This document shows, in pieces, positions 1 through 6,681 of a stretch of DNA of 7,400 nucleotides. Position numbers and translations under genes: made by a program. The stretch lies in NCBI GenBank assembly GCA_027061865.1, contig JAMOVZ010000092.1:1-7400 (forward strand). Direction: 5' to 3'. Source of the stretch: Desulfobacterales bacterium. GTDB taxonomy: Bacteria > Desulfobacterota > DSM-4660 > Desulfatiglandales > Desulfatiglandaceae. The notes beneath the pieces were generated by a model. The model was not told the origin of the DNA. It searched no databases and worked only from the letters and a program-made list of their open reading frames with translations. Numbering within the stretch: the first letter of the stretch is position 1; every line of letters starts with the position of its first letter.

Positions 1-111
1 ATCAAGAAGGCTGCCACTGAGTTGATAAATGAAGGGAAGCTGATTTACTTCTCCACGGGAAGTTCCACCATGTATGGACTTAAGGGAAGAGGACAGACCG
101 AGGATCATTAG
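1..111 (+). CDS. dsrD: DsrD, dissimilatory sulfite reductase accessory protein (C-terminal part)
   Basis: Frame 1 is open from the window edge to TAG at 109-111 and gives 36 residues ending in GRGQTEDH. The segment STGSSTMYGLKG closely matches the conserved end of DsrD proteins as I remember them from Desulfovibrio (SSGSTTMYGLKG). It follows a helix-type stretch (KKAATELINEG) expected for the recognition helix and wing of the winged-helix fold. DsrD is a cytoplasmic protein of about 80 residues, encoded directly after dsrAB. It is known to stimulate sulfite reduction by DsrAB and is typical of organisms that run the pathway reductively or disproportionate sulfur. Roughly the first 40 residues lie outside the window. 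The match rests on a short stretch, but the glycine/serine-rich signature is distinctive. A generic winged-helix protein is the only real alternative. Confidence 0.9.
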   Translation: MKKAATELINEGKLIYFSTGSSTMYGLKGRGQTEDH

Positions 112-143
112 ACAAGCAACTCTAAACGATTTAATTTGTTAAC

Positions 144-184
144 GAGGTCGTCAACCAGGCGGAGGGGGGCGGCCTCACTTTTTT
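144..184 (+). terminator. Candidate Rho-independent terminator or attenuator after dsrD
   Basis: GAGGTCG at 144-150 can pair with CGGCCTC at 170-176 (7 bp, one G-U pair). A run of six T follows at 179-184. The loop is long, 19 bases, and contains the G-rich string GGCGGAGGGGGG, so the hairpin is weaker than a textbook terminator. It would end or partly attenuate the dsrABD transcript 33 bases after the dsrD stop. I see no convincing sigma-70 promoter between it and the next gene, so read-through into the TPR gene is likely. Confidence 0.45.
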
Positions 185-207
185 CTAGGGTGTTGTTTTA
201 GAAACTT

Positions 208-213
208 GGGGGG
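208..213 (+). promoter_or_regulatory. Ribosome binding site of the TPR gene (G6 run)
   Basis: GGGGGG followed by ATTAAA places a pure G run 6 bases before the ATG at 220. It can pair with the CCUCC anti-Shine-Dalgarno core only through part of its length. It is unusual in having no A within the run, but it supports the 220 start. Confidence 0.55.
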
Positions 214-219
214 ATTAAA

Positions 220-846
220 ATGAAAGAGCCAATAGGATCAGAGGAATTTATAGCCCAACAAAAACAAATACTTGCTGAAAATCCTGAATGTGCCAATTCC
301 CAATACAACCTTGGGGTGGTCATGATGCGGCAAGGAAAGCTGGATGAGGCCATCCCGTATTTTGAAGAAGCAATAGCCAACAGCGGCCGGATGTTTGAGG
401 CATGGGTCAACCTTGGCTATATATATTTTAAAAAGGGTGAATTGGAAAAGGTTGCTGAGGCCAACAAAAAGGCTATTGAGATAGAGCCCAGGTACGCAAG
501 GGGCTATGCAAACCTTGGGTTTGCATACCTGCAGATGGGCCAGACCGATGAGGCCATAGAGGCGCTGGAGAAGGCCCTGGAACTCAACCCCGACATCGTC
601 CAGGCCTGGAATAATTTGGCCAATGCATACCTCCAAAAGGATGATGTGGACAAGGCCATCGAGATAGGAGAAAAGCTGGTCAAAAAGGCCCCCAACTTCG
701 GCCTGGGCCACAATAACTTGGCCTTCGCCTATTACACAAAAGGTGAGTATGACAAGGCAATAAGGCATGTGGATGAGGCCATAAAGCACGGCTTTCAACC
801 TCATCCACAGTTTCTAGAACTCTTGGATCCTTACAGGAACAAATGA
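220..846 (+). CDS. TPR-repeat protein next to dsrD
   Basis: The 208-residue protein is almost entirely tetratricopeptide repeats. Five in-phase 34-residue units can be laid out at residues 25-58, 59-92, 93-126, 127-160 and 161-194. They show the usual small and aromatic positions (for example YNLG, WVNLGYIY, YANLGFAY, WNNLANAY) and a proline near position 32 in most units. A short helix (1-24) precedes them and the tail is HPQFLELLDPYRNK. There is no signal peptide or membrane segment, so it is probably cytoplasmic. TPR arrays bind protein partners and have no catalysis of their own. The gene lies 108 bases after dsrD and overlaps the next gene by ATGA, so it is probably co-translated with the YkgJ-like protein. 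A role as scaffold or assembly factor for sulfite reductase or its partners is inference from location only. Confidence 0.93.
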   Translation: MKEPIGSEEFIAQQKQILAENPECANSQYNLGVVMMRQGKLDEAIPYFEEAIANSGRMFEAWVNLGYIYFKKGELEKVAEANKKAIEIEPRYARGYANLGFAYLQMGQTDEAIEALEKALELNPDIVQAWNNLANAYLQKDDVDKAIEIGEKLVKKAPNFGLGHNNLAFAYYTKGEYDKAIRHVDEAIKHGFQPHPQFLELLDPYRNK

Positions 847-1475
847 AAACTGAGCCCATTTTTCGCAATTATGAATTGCTGGCTGATCGAGCTGAACAGG
901 CCTTTCGAAAAATCGCAGAGGCTTATCCCCAAGAAGTGAAATGTGAACTTCATTGCGATGACTGCTGCCATGCAGTATTCGGCCTTTTTCTTATCGAAGC
1001 CGCATACTTGAAGTACCACTTTGACCGCCTTGGCCCGGAAGCGATCCGGGAGGCCATCTTGAGATGCAGTGATGCTGAACGGGCCTTGAGGCGACTAGAG
1101 GTAAAGCTTCAAAGGCATGAGGACGACGCTGAAATGCAGTCTTACGTGTTTGCCATGGAGAGGGTGCGTTGTCCTCTGTTAAACGATAATAAGGAATGCG
1201 CTTTGTACGAACACCGTCCCATTACGTGCCGGGTTTACGGGATTCCCACGAGGGTCAACGGAAGGACAAGGGCATGCAGCAAGTGTGCCTTTGAGAAAGA
1301 CAAGTCTTATCAAGGCTTTGACCTGGATCAGGCCTACCGGGAACTTTTCTTGCTCTCCCAGGAATTTTTGAGGGCCCACGGCAAAGGCGATCCAGAAAAG
1401 GCCGGCCTTTTGATCTCAGTGCCAAGGGTTCTGACTTCCCCTGTCGAGCTTATTATATCTGAAACCTTTGTATGA
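843..1475 (+). CDS. YkgJ-family cysteine-cluster protein
   Basis: The 210-residue protein carries the pattern of the YkgJ/FliB-type putative zinc- or iron-binding family. There is an N-terminal cluster C34-x3-C38-x2-C41-C42, then C110, C119 and C129 within CPLL...C.LYEHRPITCRVYG, and finally C145-x2-C148. The phrase RPxxCRxYG is characteristic of the family. These cysteines could hold a metal or an Fe-S cluster, but the biochemical role of most family members is unknown. No export signal is seen. ATG at 843 overlaps the stop of the TPR gene (ATGA) and has AGGA at 835-838, so the two are likely translationally coupled. The 3' end overlaps the opposing gene by 23 bases. Its place behind dsrD suggests, as inference, a part in metal or cofactor handling for sulfite reduction. 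Confidence 0.88.
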   Translation: MKTEPIFRNYELLADRAEQAFRKIAEAYPQEVKCELHCDDCCHAVFGLFLIEAAYLKYHFDRLGPEAIREAILRCSDAERALRRLEVKLQRHEDDAEMQSYVFAMERVRCPLLNDNKECALYEHRPITCRVYGIPTRVNGRTRACSKCAFEKDKSYQGFDLDQAYRELFLLSQEFLRAHGKGDPEKAGLLISVPRVLTSPVELIISETFV

Positions 1476-2604
1476 CCTGCCAGAGGTCTTTAGCATTTTC
1501 CCGCCAGTTTGTGCTGAGAAGGCCCACTGTTTCCGAGTCCAGGTAGTCAAGTGAGGATATGGTGTATTCAAGGAGGGCGGAGAGTTCTCCCAGAGAAAAC
1601 GACTTGAGAAGGGCCAAGAATTCCAAGGGTCTCCGGTGGAGGAACTCACCATGCTCTGCCTTGAGCTGTAGGGCTTCAAAGATCCCTGTTGCCAGCGGCT
1701 GCAAACACCAGTTCCCGCACCACAAGCATTTGCCCACCCCTTCCTGCCTGTCCAGCCGAGCCAAGGTAGCAAGCTCCAAAAAAAAGAATGTCAGCGGCAT
1801 GAGGGGGTCAGGGACATTGTCAACTTCAAGGTCGACTATTGGTCCATAATGCCTAACCGTTGTCAGCTTGAGTTTAGTATGGCCGTGATCCGTATTAACT
1901 ACAAAGTCGCCAGCTGCATGTTGCCAACGGGCCACACGGAAGAAATTTTCAGGATCATAGAAGATTGTGAGGATGAAGCCAACTTGACGGAAAATTTCTT
2001 GGGCTTGCTCTCTGTGGGCCAAGCGGTGTCCGCAGTCTTGGTCCCAGATCACTATACTGTCTTCAGGAGCCGCAGCGTGTTCCCTAAAATGCCACTCGTG
2101 GAATCCCTCTAGCCATTCCATGGCTAGGAATAAGAATGTTTCTGTGCCGCCCCCGGCCCTCTTTATTGTGTGCTGGCCGCGGAAATAGAGCTCGGGAAGT
2201 AGTTGCAGTTGCTTGGCCCTTTTTTCCAAAAGCTTCAGGTTGCGATACTCTCTGTCAAACCATCTTCTGTTTGAGGAGAGGAAGGCGGCCAAGGCAAATT
2301 TGGCTCTACCGTTTCTGCTGGCTAGCTCAATTTCTGCCACATGGTGGAAAGCGCCATGCTTTTGCGCCCTGATCATGATTTTTTCAATGTCAGTTCGGGT
2401 GATTGTTGTGTCACAAAGTTTTCCGGCAATTTCAAGCAGGAGATCAATATTTTCTAGGATAAAGGCCTCTATTGACTGAAAGTAGTCACCCAACAGGAGG
2501 AAGGGGTGGGACTGGGTGGGTGTAATTCGAAAGGGGAGGGTCAAGGCCTCTTTATCAAGAGGGAGGTCCTTGCCGGAGGCGCGGATAAGGTAGTCGATGA
2601 TCAT
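1453..2604 (-). CDS. Conserved-looking hypothetical protein, 383 residues, coupled to the HEAT/zinc-ribbon gene
   Basis: I do not recognise a family. The protein is soluble-looking, with no signal peptide or transmembrane helix. Its N-terminal part (about 1-120) is probably helical. A middle part has the phrases FLFLAMEWLEGFHEW and WQHAAGDFVVN, which faintly recall the hinge and later lobe of kinase-like phosphotransferases, but no clear catalytic HxD...N or DFG set can be assigned. Near the C-terminus C293-x2-C296-x3-C300 (CLWCGNWC) could bind a metal, followed by a leucine-rich helical tail. The ATG at 2604 overlaps the stop of the upstream HEAT gene (ATGA), so translational coupling, and probably a stoichiometric partner relationship, is expected. 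Its 3' end overlaps the convergent YkgJ gene by 23 bases. The long open frame and coupled start make it a confident gene; the function is unknown. Confidence 0.85.
   Translation of the reverse strand: MIIDYLIRASGKDLPLDKEALTLPFRITPTQSHPFLLLGDYFQSIEAFILENIDLLLEIAGKLCDTTITRTDIEKIMIRAQKHGAFHHVAEIELASRNGRAKFALAAFLSSNRRWFDREYRNLKLLEKRAKQLQLLPELYFRGQHTIKRAGGGTETFLFLAMEWLEGFHEWHFREHAAAPEDSIVIWDQDCGHRLAHREQAQEIFRQVGFILTIFYDPENFFRVARWQHAAGDFVVNTDHGHTKLKLTTVRHYGPIVDLEVDNVPDPLMPLTFFFLELATLARLDRQEGVGKCLWCGNWCLQPLATGIFEALQLKAEHGEFLHRRPLEFLALLKSFSLGELSALLEYTISSLDYLDSETVGLLSTNWRENAKDLWQVIQRFQI
1474..1491 (+). terminator. Weak hairpin at the convergent gene junction
   Basis: GACCT (1474-1478), a 5-base loop, and AGGTC (1484-1488) followed by TTT start inside the stop codon of the YkgJ gene. 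The stem is only 5 bp and the T-run only three bases. It may mark the end of the plus-strand transcript, but it also lies inside the coding sequence of the opposing gene and could be chance. Confidence 0.2.
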
Positions 2605-3689
2605 AGTTTATCAAGCGCGCGGGAGGCGATCTCACCAACGCTCAATTCTTCCAGCTTCCCATTATCATATGTAATTACTGTGGCCTTGTCTTCGAGTAGT
2701 GCCTCCAAGTCCTCTCTTGCCTCGTAAGCGCCCACAGCACCCATCAGTTCAGCTGCATATGCACGCACTTCTGGGTTTTCGTATCTCAACAATGGGATAA
2801 ATGCATATGTCTTGGGCCTCAAAAGGGATGGCCTTTTCTTGGCGATCTTTGCAAAGTTGCGGACCAGATCAGGCAGCAGTTCCCTGTCCGTTGCTAGACC
2901 AAAAAGCCTGGGGAGATAACCTCCGAAGTCCTCTACATTGTTGGAGATAATATCCCCAATCGCGTCTATGGCCCCCCAACTGGAGGCCGCTGTGTCCAAT
3001 ATTGAGCTGAACAGCCGTTGCATGAGCTTTGTAACTGCGCCAGGATCATACTGGGCTATCACCGCGGCAGCCTGCCCCAAGATGTCAGTCGCCCTCCATC
3101 TGGTAAGGTCATCAACCGAATAGATAAGACGCTGTAAGTCCCTTATTATCTTCTTATCCTCCCGGGCAATTGCCAGAAGTTCATCCACCTGGTAAGCCTG
3201 GACCAGTGCCTCAATTCGCCTCTTAGAAGGCCTTTTTCTCCGTGCTTTTATTCCTGGCTTGGACTTTGGGTGGTGGTGGGCCTTGGTCTCTCTTGGACCT
3301 GTCTCCTCACGAAGGCGCAATCCCTCTCTGAGCTTTATGAAATAGAGCACGCCCGTTGTGCGCCTGCCCTTGTGCATGGTGCCCTGCACAACAAGGTGAT
3401 CTTCAAAGTCATAGTTTGTTAGTTCCTTTTCCATAAAATCTTCGCCAGATGTAAGGTCCCAGGCCATGTCCCAGTCGCCCTTGCAGCTATATATCAAGGC
3501 CTCTGTCAAGGCAGTGCCAAGATTGTGGCCGGTCACATCGCAGGCATAGACCGCCCCGCACCGGCAGGCCCCAACCGGCATTTCATTGAGCGTAAGGTCA
3601 GGTTCTTCGCTTGGTCGGTCTATAGGCATGCCACAAAAAGGGCATGTAGGCCTCTCCAGGACATCTCTTCCTCTGATTTGCATCGCCAT
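2601..3689 (-). CDS. Zinc-ribbon plus HEAT-repeat-like protein, 362 residues
   Basis: The N-terminus holds a probable zinc ribbon: C16-x2-C19 in CPFCG, then C42, C44 and C50 in ACRCGAVYACD. A mixed domain of about 85 residues follows, then a very basic linker at about 136-158 with HHHPKSK and KARRKRPSKRR. From about 159 to 362 the protein is helical. Repeats such as TRWRATDILGQ, SWGAIDAIGDI and EVRAYAAELMGAVG have the spacing of HEAT/PBS-lyase-like repeats, which are protein-binding solenoids. The basic linker and the ribbon could suit nucleic-acid or protein contact. I chose ATG 3689 because AGGAG lies 10 bases upstream; an in-frame TTG at 3713 would put that site inside the gene. It is the first gene of a two-gene unit, overlapping the 383-residue gene by ATGA. 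The exact function is unknown; regulator or assembly adaptor are both possible. Confidence 0.85.
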   Translation of the reverse strand: MAMQIRGRDVLERPTCPFCGMPIDRPSEEPDLTLNEMPVGACRCGAVYACDVTGHNLGTALTEALIYSCKGDWDMAWDLTSGEDFMEKELTNYDFEDHLVVQGTMHKGRRTTGVLYFIKLREGLRLREETGPRETKAHHHPKSKPGIKARRKRPSKRRIEALVQAYQVDELLAIAREDKKIIRDLQRLIYSVDDLTRWRATDILGQAAAVIAQYDPGAVTKLMQRLFSSILDTAASSWGAIDAIGDIISNNVEDFGGYLPRLFGLATDRELLPDLVRNFAKIAKKRPSLLRPKTYAFIPLLRYENPEVRAYAAELMGAVGAYEAREDLEALLEDKATVITYDNGKLEELSVGEIASRALDKL

Positions 3690-3699
3690 CGGGCTTTCA

Positions 3700-3704
3700 C
3701 TCCT
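3700..3704 (-). promoter_or_regulatory. Ribosome binding site deciding the HEAT gene start
   Basis: On the minus strand AGGAG lies 10 bases before ATG 3689 and 16 before a second in-frame ATG at 3683. No comparable site precedes the in-frame TTG at 3713. This favours the 3689 start. Confidence 0.65.
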
Positions 3705-3733
3705 ACATTGCAATACTAGACGACTTTTCCACT

Positions 3734-3762
3734 ATTACCCCTTTGAGGCGAAATGGGTAATA
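3734..3762. repeat. Perfect 8-bp inverted repeat in the HEAT gene leader
   Basis: TATTACCC starting at 3733 and GGGTAATA ending at 3762 are exact reverse complements, separated by 14 bases. An outer pair AGACG (3718-3722) and CGTCT (3773-3777) brackets them. It lies 45-73 bases upstream of the HEAT gene ATG and downstream of the predicted promoter, so it would be in the 5' leader. It could be an RNA stem-loop or a two-half-site operator. There is no T-run on either side, so it is not a standard terminator. A related ATTAC...GTAAT pair occurs near 3801-3822, around the promoter. Confidence 0.5.
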
Positions 3763-3798
3763 AGGCGGAGGCCGTCTTAATAGAAAATTACTGTCTGT

Positions 3799-3828
3799 AT
3801 TATTACCTCTATATGGTGTAATTGGCAA
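3799..3828 (-). promoter_or_regulatory. Predicted sigma-70 type promoter for the HEAT/383-residue unit
   Basis: On the minus strand TTGCCA (3828-3823; 5 of 6 to the -35 consensus) and AATAAT (3804-3799; 5 of 6 to the -10 consensus) are separated by 18 bases. Transcription would start near 3792 and give a leader of roughly 100 bases that contains the inverted repeat. The rest of the non-coding stretch 3690-3858 shows no small gene or RNA I can support, and no clear terminator for the gene that ends at 3859. Confidence 0.45.
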
Positions 3829-3858
3829 ATGGAAACAGCTGGGGCAGGTGGGATTTGT

Positions 3859-6666
3859 TCAGCGCACTCGGGTTTTCTTGGCCTTGACACCCCCTATACT
3901 TATTACATGAGATGGGCTGGAGGCATTGGATCGGCTTGATGTGGCTCTGGTATTGTATTTCGAGACAATCCTATCAATTACCCTTCCCCATGCTGATCTA
4001 GTTGGGCGAGCAGGAAGGCCTGCGTATGTTCCTTGATTCTTGTAAGGATTCTTGAACATGAAGCCTAAAATGTAATCCGCCCGGTCGAGATATATCTTCT
4101 TGCGCGTCCTGACGTATTTTTTGGCATTCTCATAAGCCATGAAGGCAAGCAGGGCATTTATGGTATGGCCTCTCTTATTGCCCTGGAAGACATCTTGTTC
4201 CGGAGGTACATAATAGGAGGGTTTAAGATTTTTTGTCAGGGTCTCTTCATAAATTAGAGGGTGTGAGTTGATAAAGTTGGCATCTGCCAGAGCTATCATC
4301 TTTTGCAGCAGTTTGTCCACCAAAGCGTCATCGGCTCTTTTGTAGGCAACAATTGCCTGCTCAAAAAGGCTGCAATATTTCTCAAGGACACCCTTCAAGG
4401 AATAGGAAGCTCTTTTAGTATATGACGCCTTTTTATGGTGTGGCCTTCGCAAATTATCTGAGCTGGCTGATCTTCTTGTTCCGCCAAGGCTCCTTTGTTT
4501 TTTATTGGCTTCGTGCTTCTTGTAGGTGGGCTGTGCTGAGAGCTCTCTTTGCAACTCTTGGATGATGATATCATCCAGGTCTTTCTCACTCAGCGAGGCG
4601 ATGAGTGACTGTATCATTATATCATCAAGGGACTTCTCCCTGGATGACGCCTTGCCCGCAAGTTTATCCCGGTAAGAGGATGCTGTAGAGCCCTTGGGCC
4701 TCTTCTTTTTGGTTATGGGTCTGCTTCGTTTTGGGCTTGCCACCTGTTGTTTACAAGGAACATAGCATGTCTTAAAAACGTCACGTAGTCCGTTCCTTAT
4801 GGCATGCTCGGTTATTGTTACGGTCCTGGAGTTGCGGCGTGCTAAGTCAGAGTAGTATTTTTTATCTTCCTTGGTTTTATCGTTCTTTCCCCATCTAGTC
4901 CTGACATGGTCAATCTTTATGTCTATAATAACCTTGGCTGGCGCGATGATGCCCCGTGTATTTACGAGAAATTCAAAGTGCTTGCCGCGTATTGTTGGCC
5001 CCGCGATCACTTGATAGGGTGAGTTCAGCCGTATGTTGTAACTATACTTAACACGGGTTGAGGCCTGGGAGTCATCGAATGTTACGACAGATTTAAAGTA
5101 ACCCGGACTCACACACCATACTGGCCCCCTGATCCACAAGAGTTCGATTCCTCTTAGCCGGCTAAGGGTTTGCTTAAACCAAGCCAGGTTCGTGGATCTG
5201 TTACCTGATTCCAGCCAGGTCATTATGAATTTGTTTCTGTAGTTACGCCTGTCCCGGTAAATCCGGTCCATTTCCTCTATGTTGATTCTCCTTTTGACAT
5301 AAGCAGCGGCCTGGGGCACATCCATGAATCCAATCAGTTTTTGATAGCGCGAACGAATTTCATTAACAACTTCCCAAGCCTTTTTGTGCAATACCTTGAA
5401 GCCCCCGTCAGGAAGGTTGTTATAGTAATCCAGTAAATTAAGGCGGAATCCAAAGTCTTCCAGATTTATTTTCCTCTTCATATCATGTTTTAAAAAACGC
5501 AGGATCGACACAATGCTTTCTAGGCCGCCCTTGTTCGGATTGAGGTAGTTGCAGTTATTTGTCCAGAGTACAAGCCTGCGGGGGTTCTCAAGTCCCTTGT
5601 AAAGGTAATTTATGGGAGTTTCCACGAATAACTTCCCACCGCATATGCGGTACCTTTTTTTCAGTTCTGCAATCAAGCGCTTAATCTTATGACACTCATT
5701 TTCTGCCCGGGCTAGTGTCTCCCGGTATGCCCGCTCTGCCTGTTTCCTGAAAAAGGTCTTTATGGTGGGATGAAGATACCGCCGGTAATATTCAGCCGCA
5801 AATTCTTTTTTATATTTCTCAACACTTGCAGGCTTGGAAATACTTAGGGTCTTTCCCTGGCCGTACACCCCTTGCCACACCCAGGGGTCAACCCAGAACT
5901 CTTCGAGGCGCCGCTGAACGCCTTCCTCTCCTTCCTTTATTATGAGATTAACCCATGAATCTTGGCCCTTTACTATGTGAGGATATTTGTTCTCCATATA
6001 GTTAACATAGATATTCCACCAGTAGTCCTTGTTGAGGGAAAATGCCTCTTGGATAAAATTGTTCAGGGCATAGTCGATAAAAAAGACGCCCACCACGGCG
6101 ATACTTAGCGTTCTGCTGCCTAGTTCACTTATACCCCAGCCTATGTATAATTTTATTATTTCTGCAGCCGTTTGGATTTTAGCTGTATCATCTCCTTGTA
6201 AGGCCTGCCAACCCATCCACGCAATATTTGCAATTGCTAAGGCGTTGCCCAGCTTCTCCATTTGATCGTGCAATTTTTTCAAAAAGGCATCCTCTCTGAT
6301 CTCCCCCAGCCTCTGCGTTTCCCCGTACCAATTCAAGAGTTCATAGATGATATTTTCTGCATTCTGCGAGGCAGCGTAGGCAGGCATAATGTTGTTAAGG
6401 ACAAAATTTATAGAGCTCTCAGAGGTGTCGATTTGGGCAAGCTCATTGGAATACCTCTTTAAAATTCTATCCATGTCACACTCATCCGCCACCACAGAAT
6501 AAGAGTAAGACAGAATAAGGGCGGCAGCCACAACAAAAGAAAAGAGCAGCCTCTTGGGATTGCTCAAGCGCAACAAGGTTTTAATGGCTCTCGCCACATT
6601 ACATCTCTGAGCTTTTGAGCATGGTTTATATACTTCAATAAAATCTAATTGGATTCTGTGAGTCAT
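3859..6666 (-). CDS. Large basic, probably exported hypothetical protein, about 935 residues
   Basis: No known family is recognised. After an unusually long basic N-region (1-39) comes a hydrophobic core at 40-59 (LLFSFVVAAALILSYSYSVV) and a plausible signal peptidase site VVA|DE after residue 60; an uncleaved anchor is possible. Residues about 61-510 are mainly helical, rich in aromatic and basic residues. About 514-600 looks beta-rich, like a small sandwich domain. Two basic low-complexity linkers (about 642-676 and 711-759) flank a tandem 17-residue duplication (677-710). The end is helical with an Arg/Ser-rich tail. ATG 6666 is preferred because GGAGAGG lies 8 bases upstream. An in-frame ATG at 6765 would add 33 residues (968 in total) but has only a poor ribosome site. 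The gene follows the Sel1-repeat gene on the same strand by 146 bases. An envelope or surface role is inference. Confidence 0.8.
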   Translation of the reverse strand: MTHRIQLDFIEVYKPCSKAQRCNVARAIKTLLRLSNPKRLLFSFVVAAALILSYSYSVVADECDMDRILKRYSNELAQIDTSESSINFVLNNIMPAYAASQNAENIIYELLNWYGETQRLGEIREDAFLKKLHDQMEKLGNALAIANIAWMGWQALQGDDTAKIQTAAEIIKLYIGWGISELGSRTLSIAVVGVFFIDYALNNFIQEAFSLNKDYWWNIYVNYMENKYPHIVKGQDSWVNLIIKEGEEGVQRRLEEFWVDPWVWQGVYGQGKTLSISKPASVEKYKKEFAAEYYRRYLHPTIKTFFRKQAERAYRETLARAENECHKIKRLIAELKKRYRICGGKLFVETPINYLYKGLENPRRLVLWTNNCNYLNPNKGGLESIVSILRFLKHDMKRKINLEDFGFRLNLLDYYNNLPDGGFKVLHKKAWEVVNEIRSRYQKLIGFMDVPQAAAYVKRRINIEEMDRIYRDRRNYRNKFIMTWLESGNRSTNLAWFKQTLSRLRGIELLWIRGPVWCVSPGYFKSVVTFDDSQASTRVKYSYNIRLNSPYQVIAGPTIRGKHFEFLVNTRGIIAPAKVIIDIKIDHVRTRWGKNDKTKEDKKYYSDLARRNSRTVTITEHAIRNGLRDVFKTCYVPCKQQVASPKRSRPITKKKRPKGSTASSYRDKLAGKASSREKSLDDIMIQSLIASLSEKDLDDIIIQELQRELSAQPTYKKHEANKKQRSLGGTRRSASSDNLRRPHHKKASYTKRASYSLKGVLEKYCSLFEQAIVAYKRADDALVDKLLQKMIALADANFINSHPLIYEETLTKNLKPSYYVPPEQDVFQGNKRGHTINALLAFMAYENAKKYVRTRKKIYLDRADYILGFMFKNPYKNQGTYAGLPARPTRSAWGRVIDRIVSKYNTRATSSRSNASSPSHVISIGGVKAKKTRVR
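4537..4638 (-). repeat. Tandem 51-bp / 17-residue duplication inside the large basic protein
   Basis: Two adjacent 17-residue units, EKSLDDIMIQSLIASLS (4638-4588, residues 677-693) and EKDLDDIIIQELQRELS (4587-4537, residues 694-710), share EKxLDDIxIQxLxxxLS. The DNA is also similar around the LDDI codons. Each unit could form one amphipathic helix, so the pair may be a small docking or dimerisation motif between two basic linkers. Confidence 0.75.
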
Positions 6667-6674
6667 AACAGTTT

Positions 6675-6681
6675 CCTCTCC
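6675..6681 (-). promoter_or_regulatory. Strong ribosome binding site deciding the start of the large basic protein
   Basis: On the minus strand GGAGAGG is followed by 8 bases and ATG 6666. The upstream in-frame ATGs at 6765, 6750 and 6744 have no site of similar quality. The 6667-6812 stretch shows no convincing promoter or terminator. Confidence 0.65.

Noticed and set aside
238..804. A 188-residue open frame on the minus strand opposite the TPR gene
   Set aside because: It is a shadow of the repetitive TPR codons; the product is an unstructured Leu/Cys/Gly mixture with no family features, and the plus strand has clear TPR motifs and a ribosome site.
1559..2479. Several plus-strand open frames of 78-96 residues within the 383-residue gene
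   Set aside because: They are short, overlap each other, lack good ribosome sites and lie antisense to a long coupled gene.
3690..3713. TTG at 3713 as start of the HEAT gene, adding eight residues
   Set aside because: The AGGAG site falls inside this extension and fits ATG 3689; there is no ribosome site ahead of the TTG.
3734..3762. Inverted repeat as terminator of the large basic protein gene
   Set aside because: There is no T-run after the stem on either strand, it lies about 100 bases after the stop, and it falls downstream of a likely promoter.
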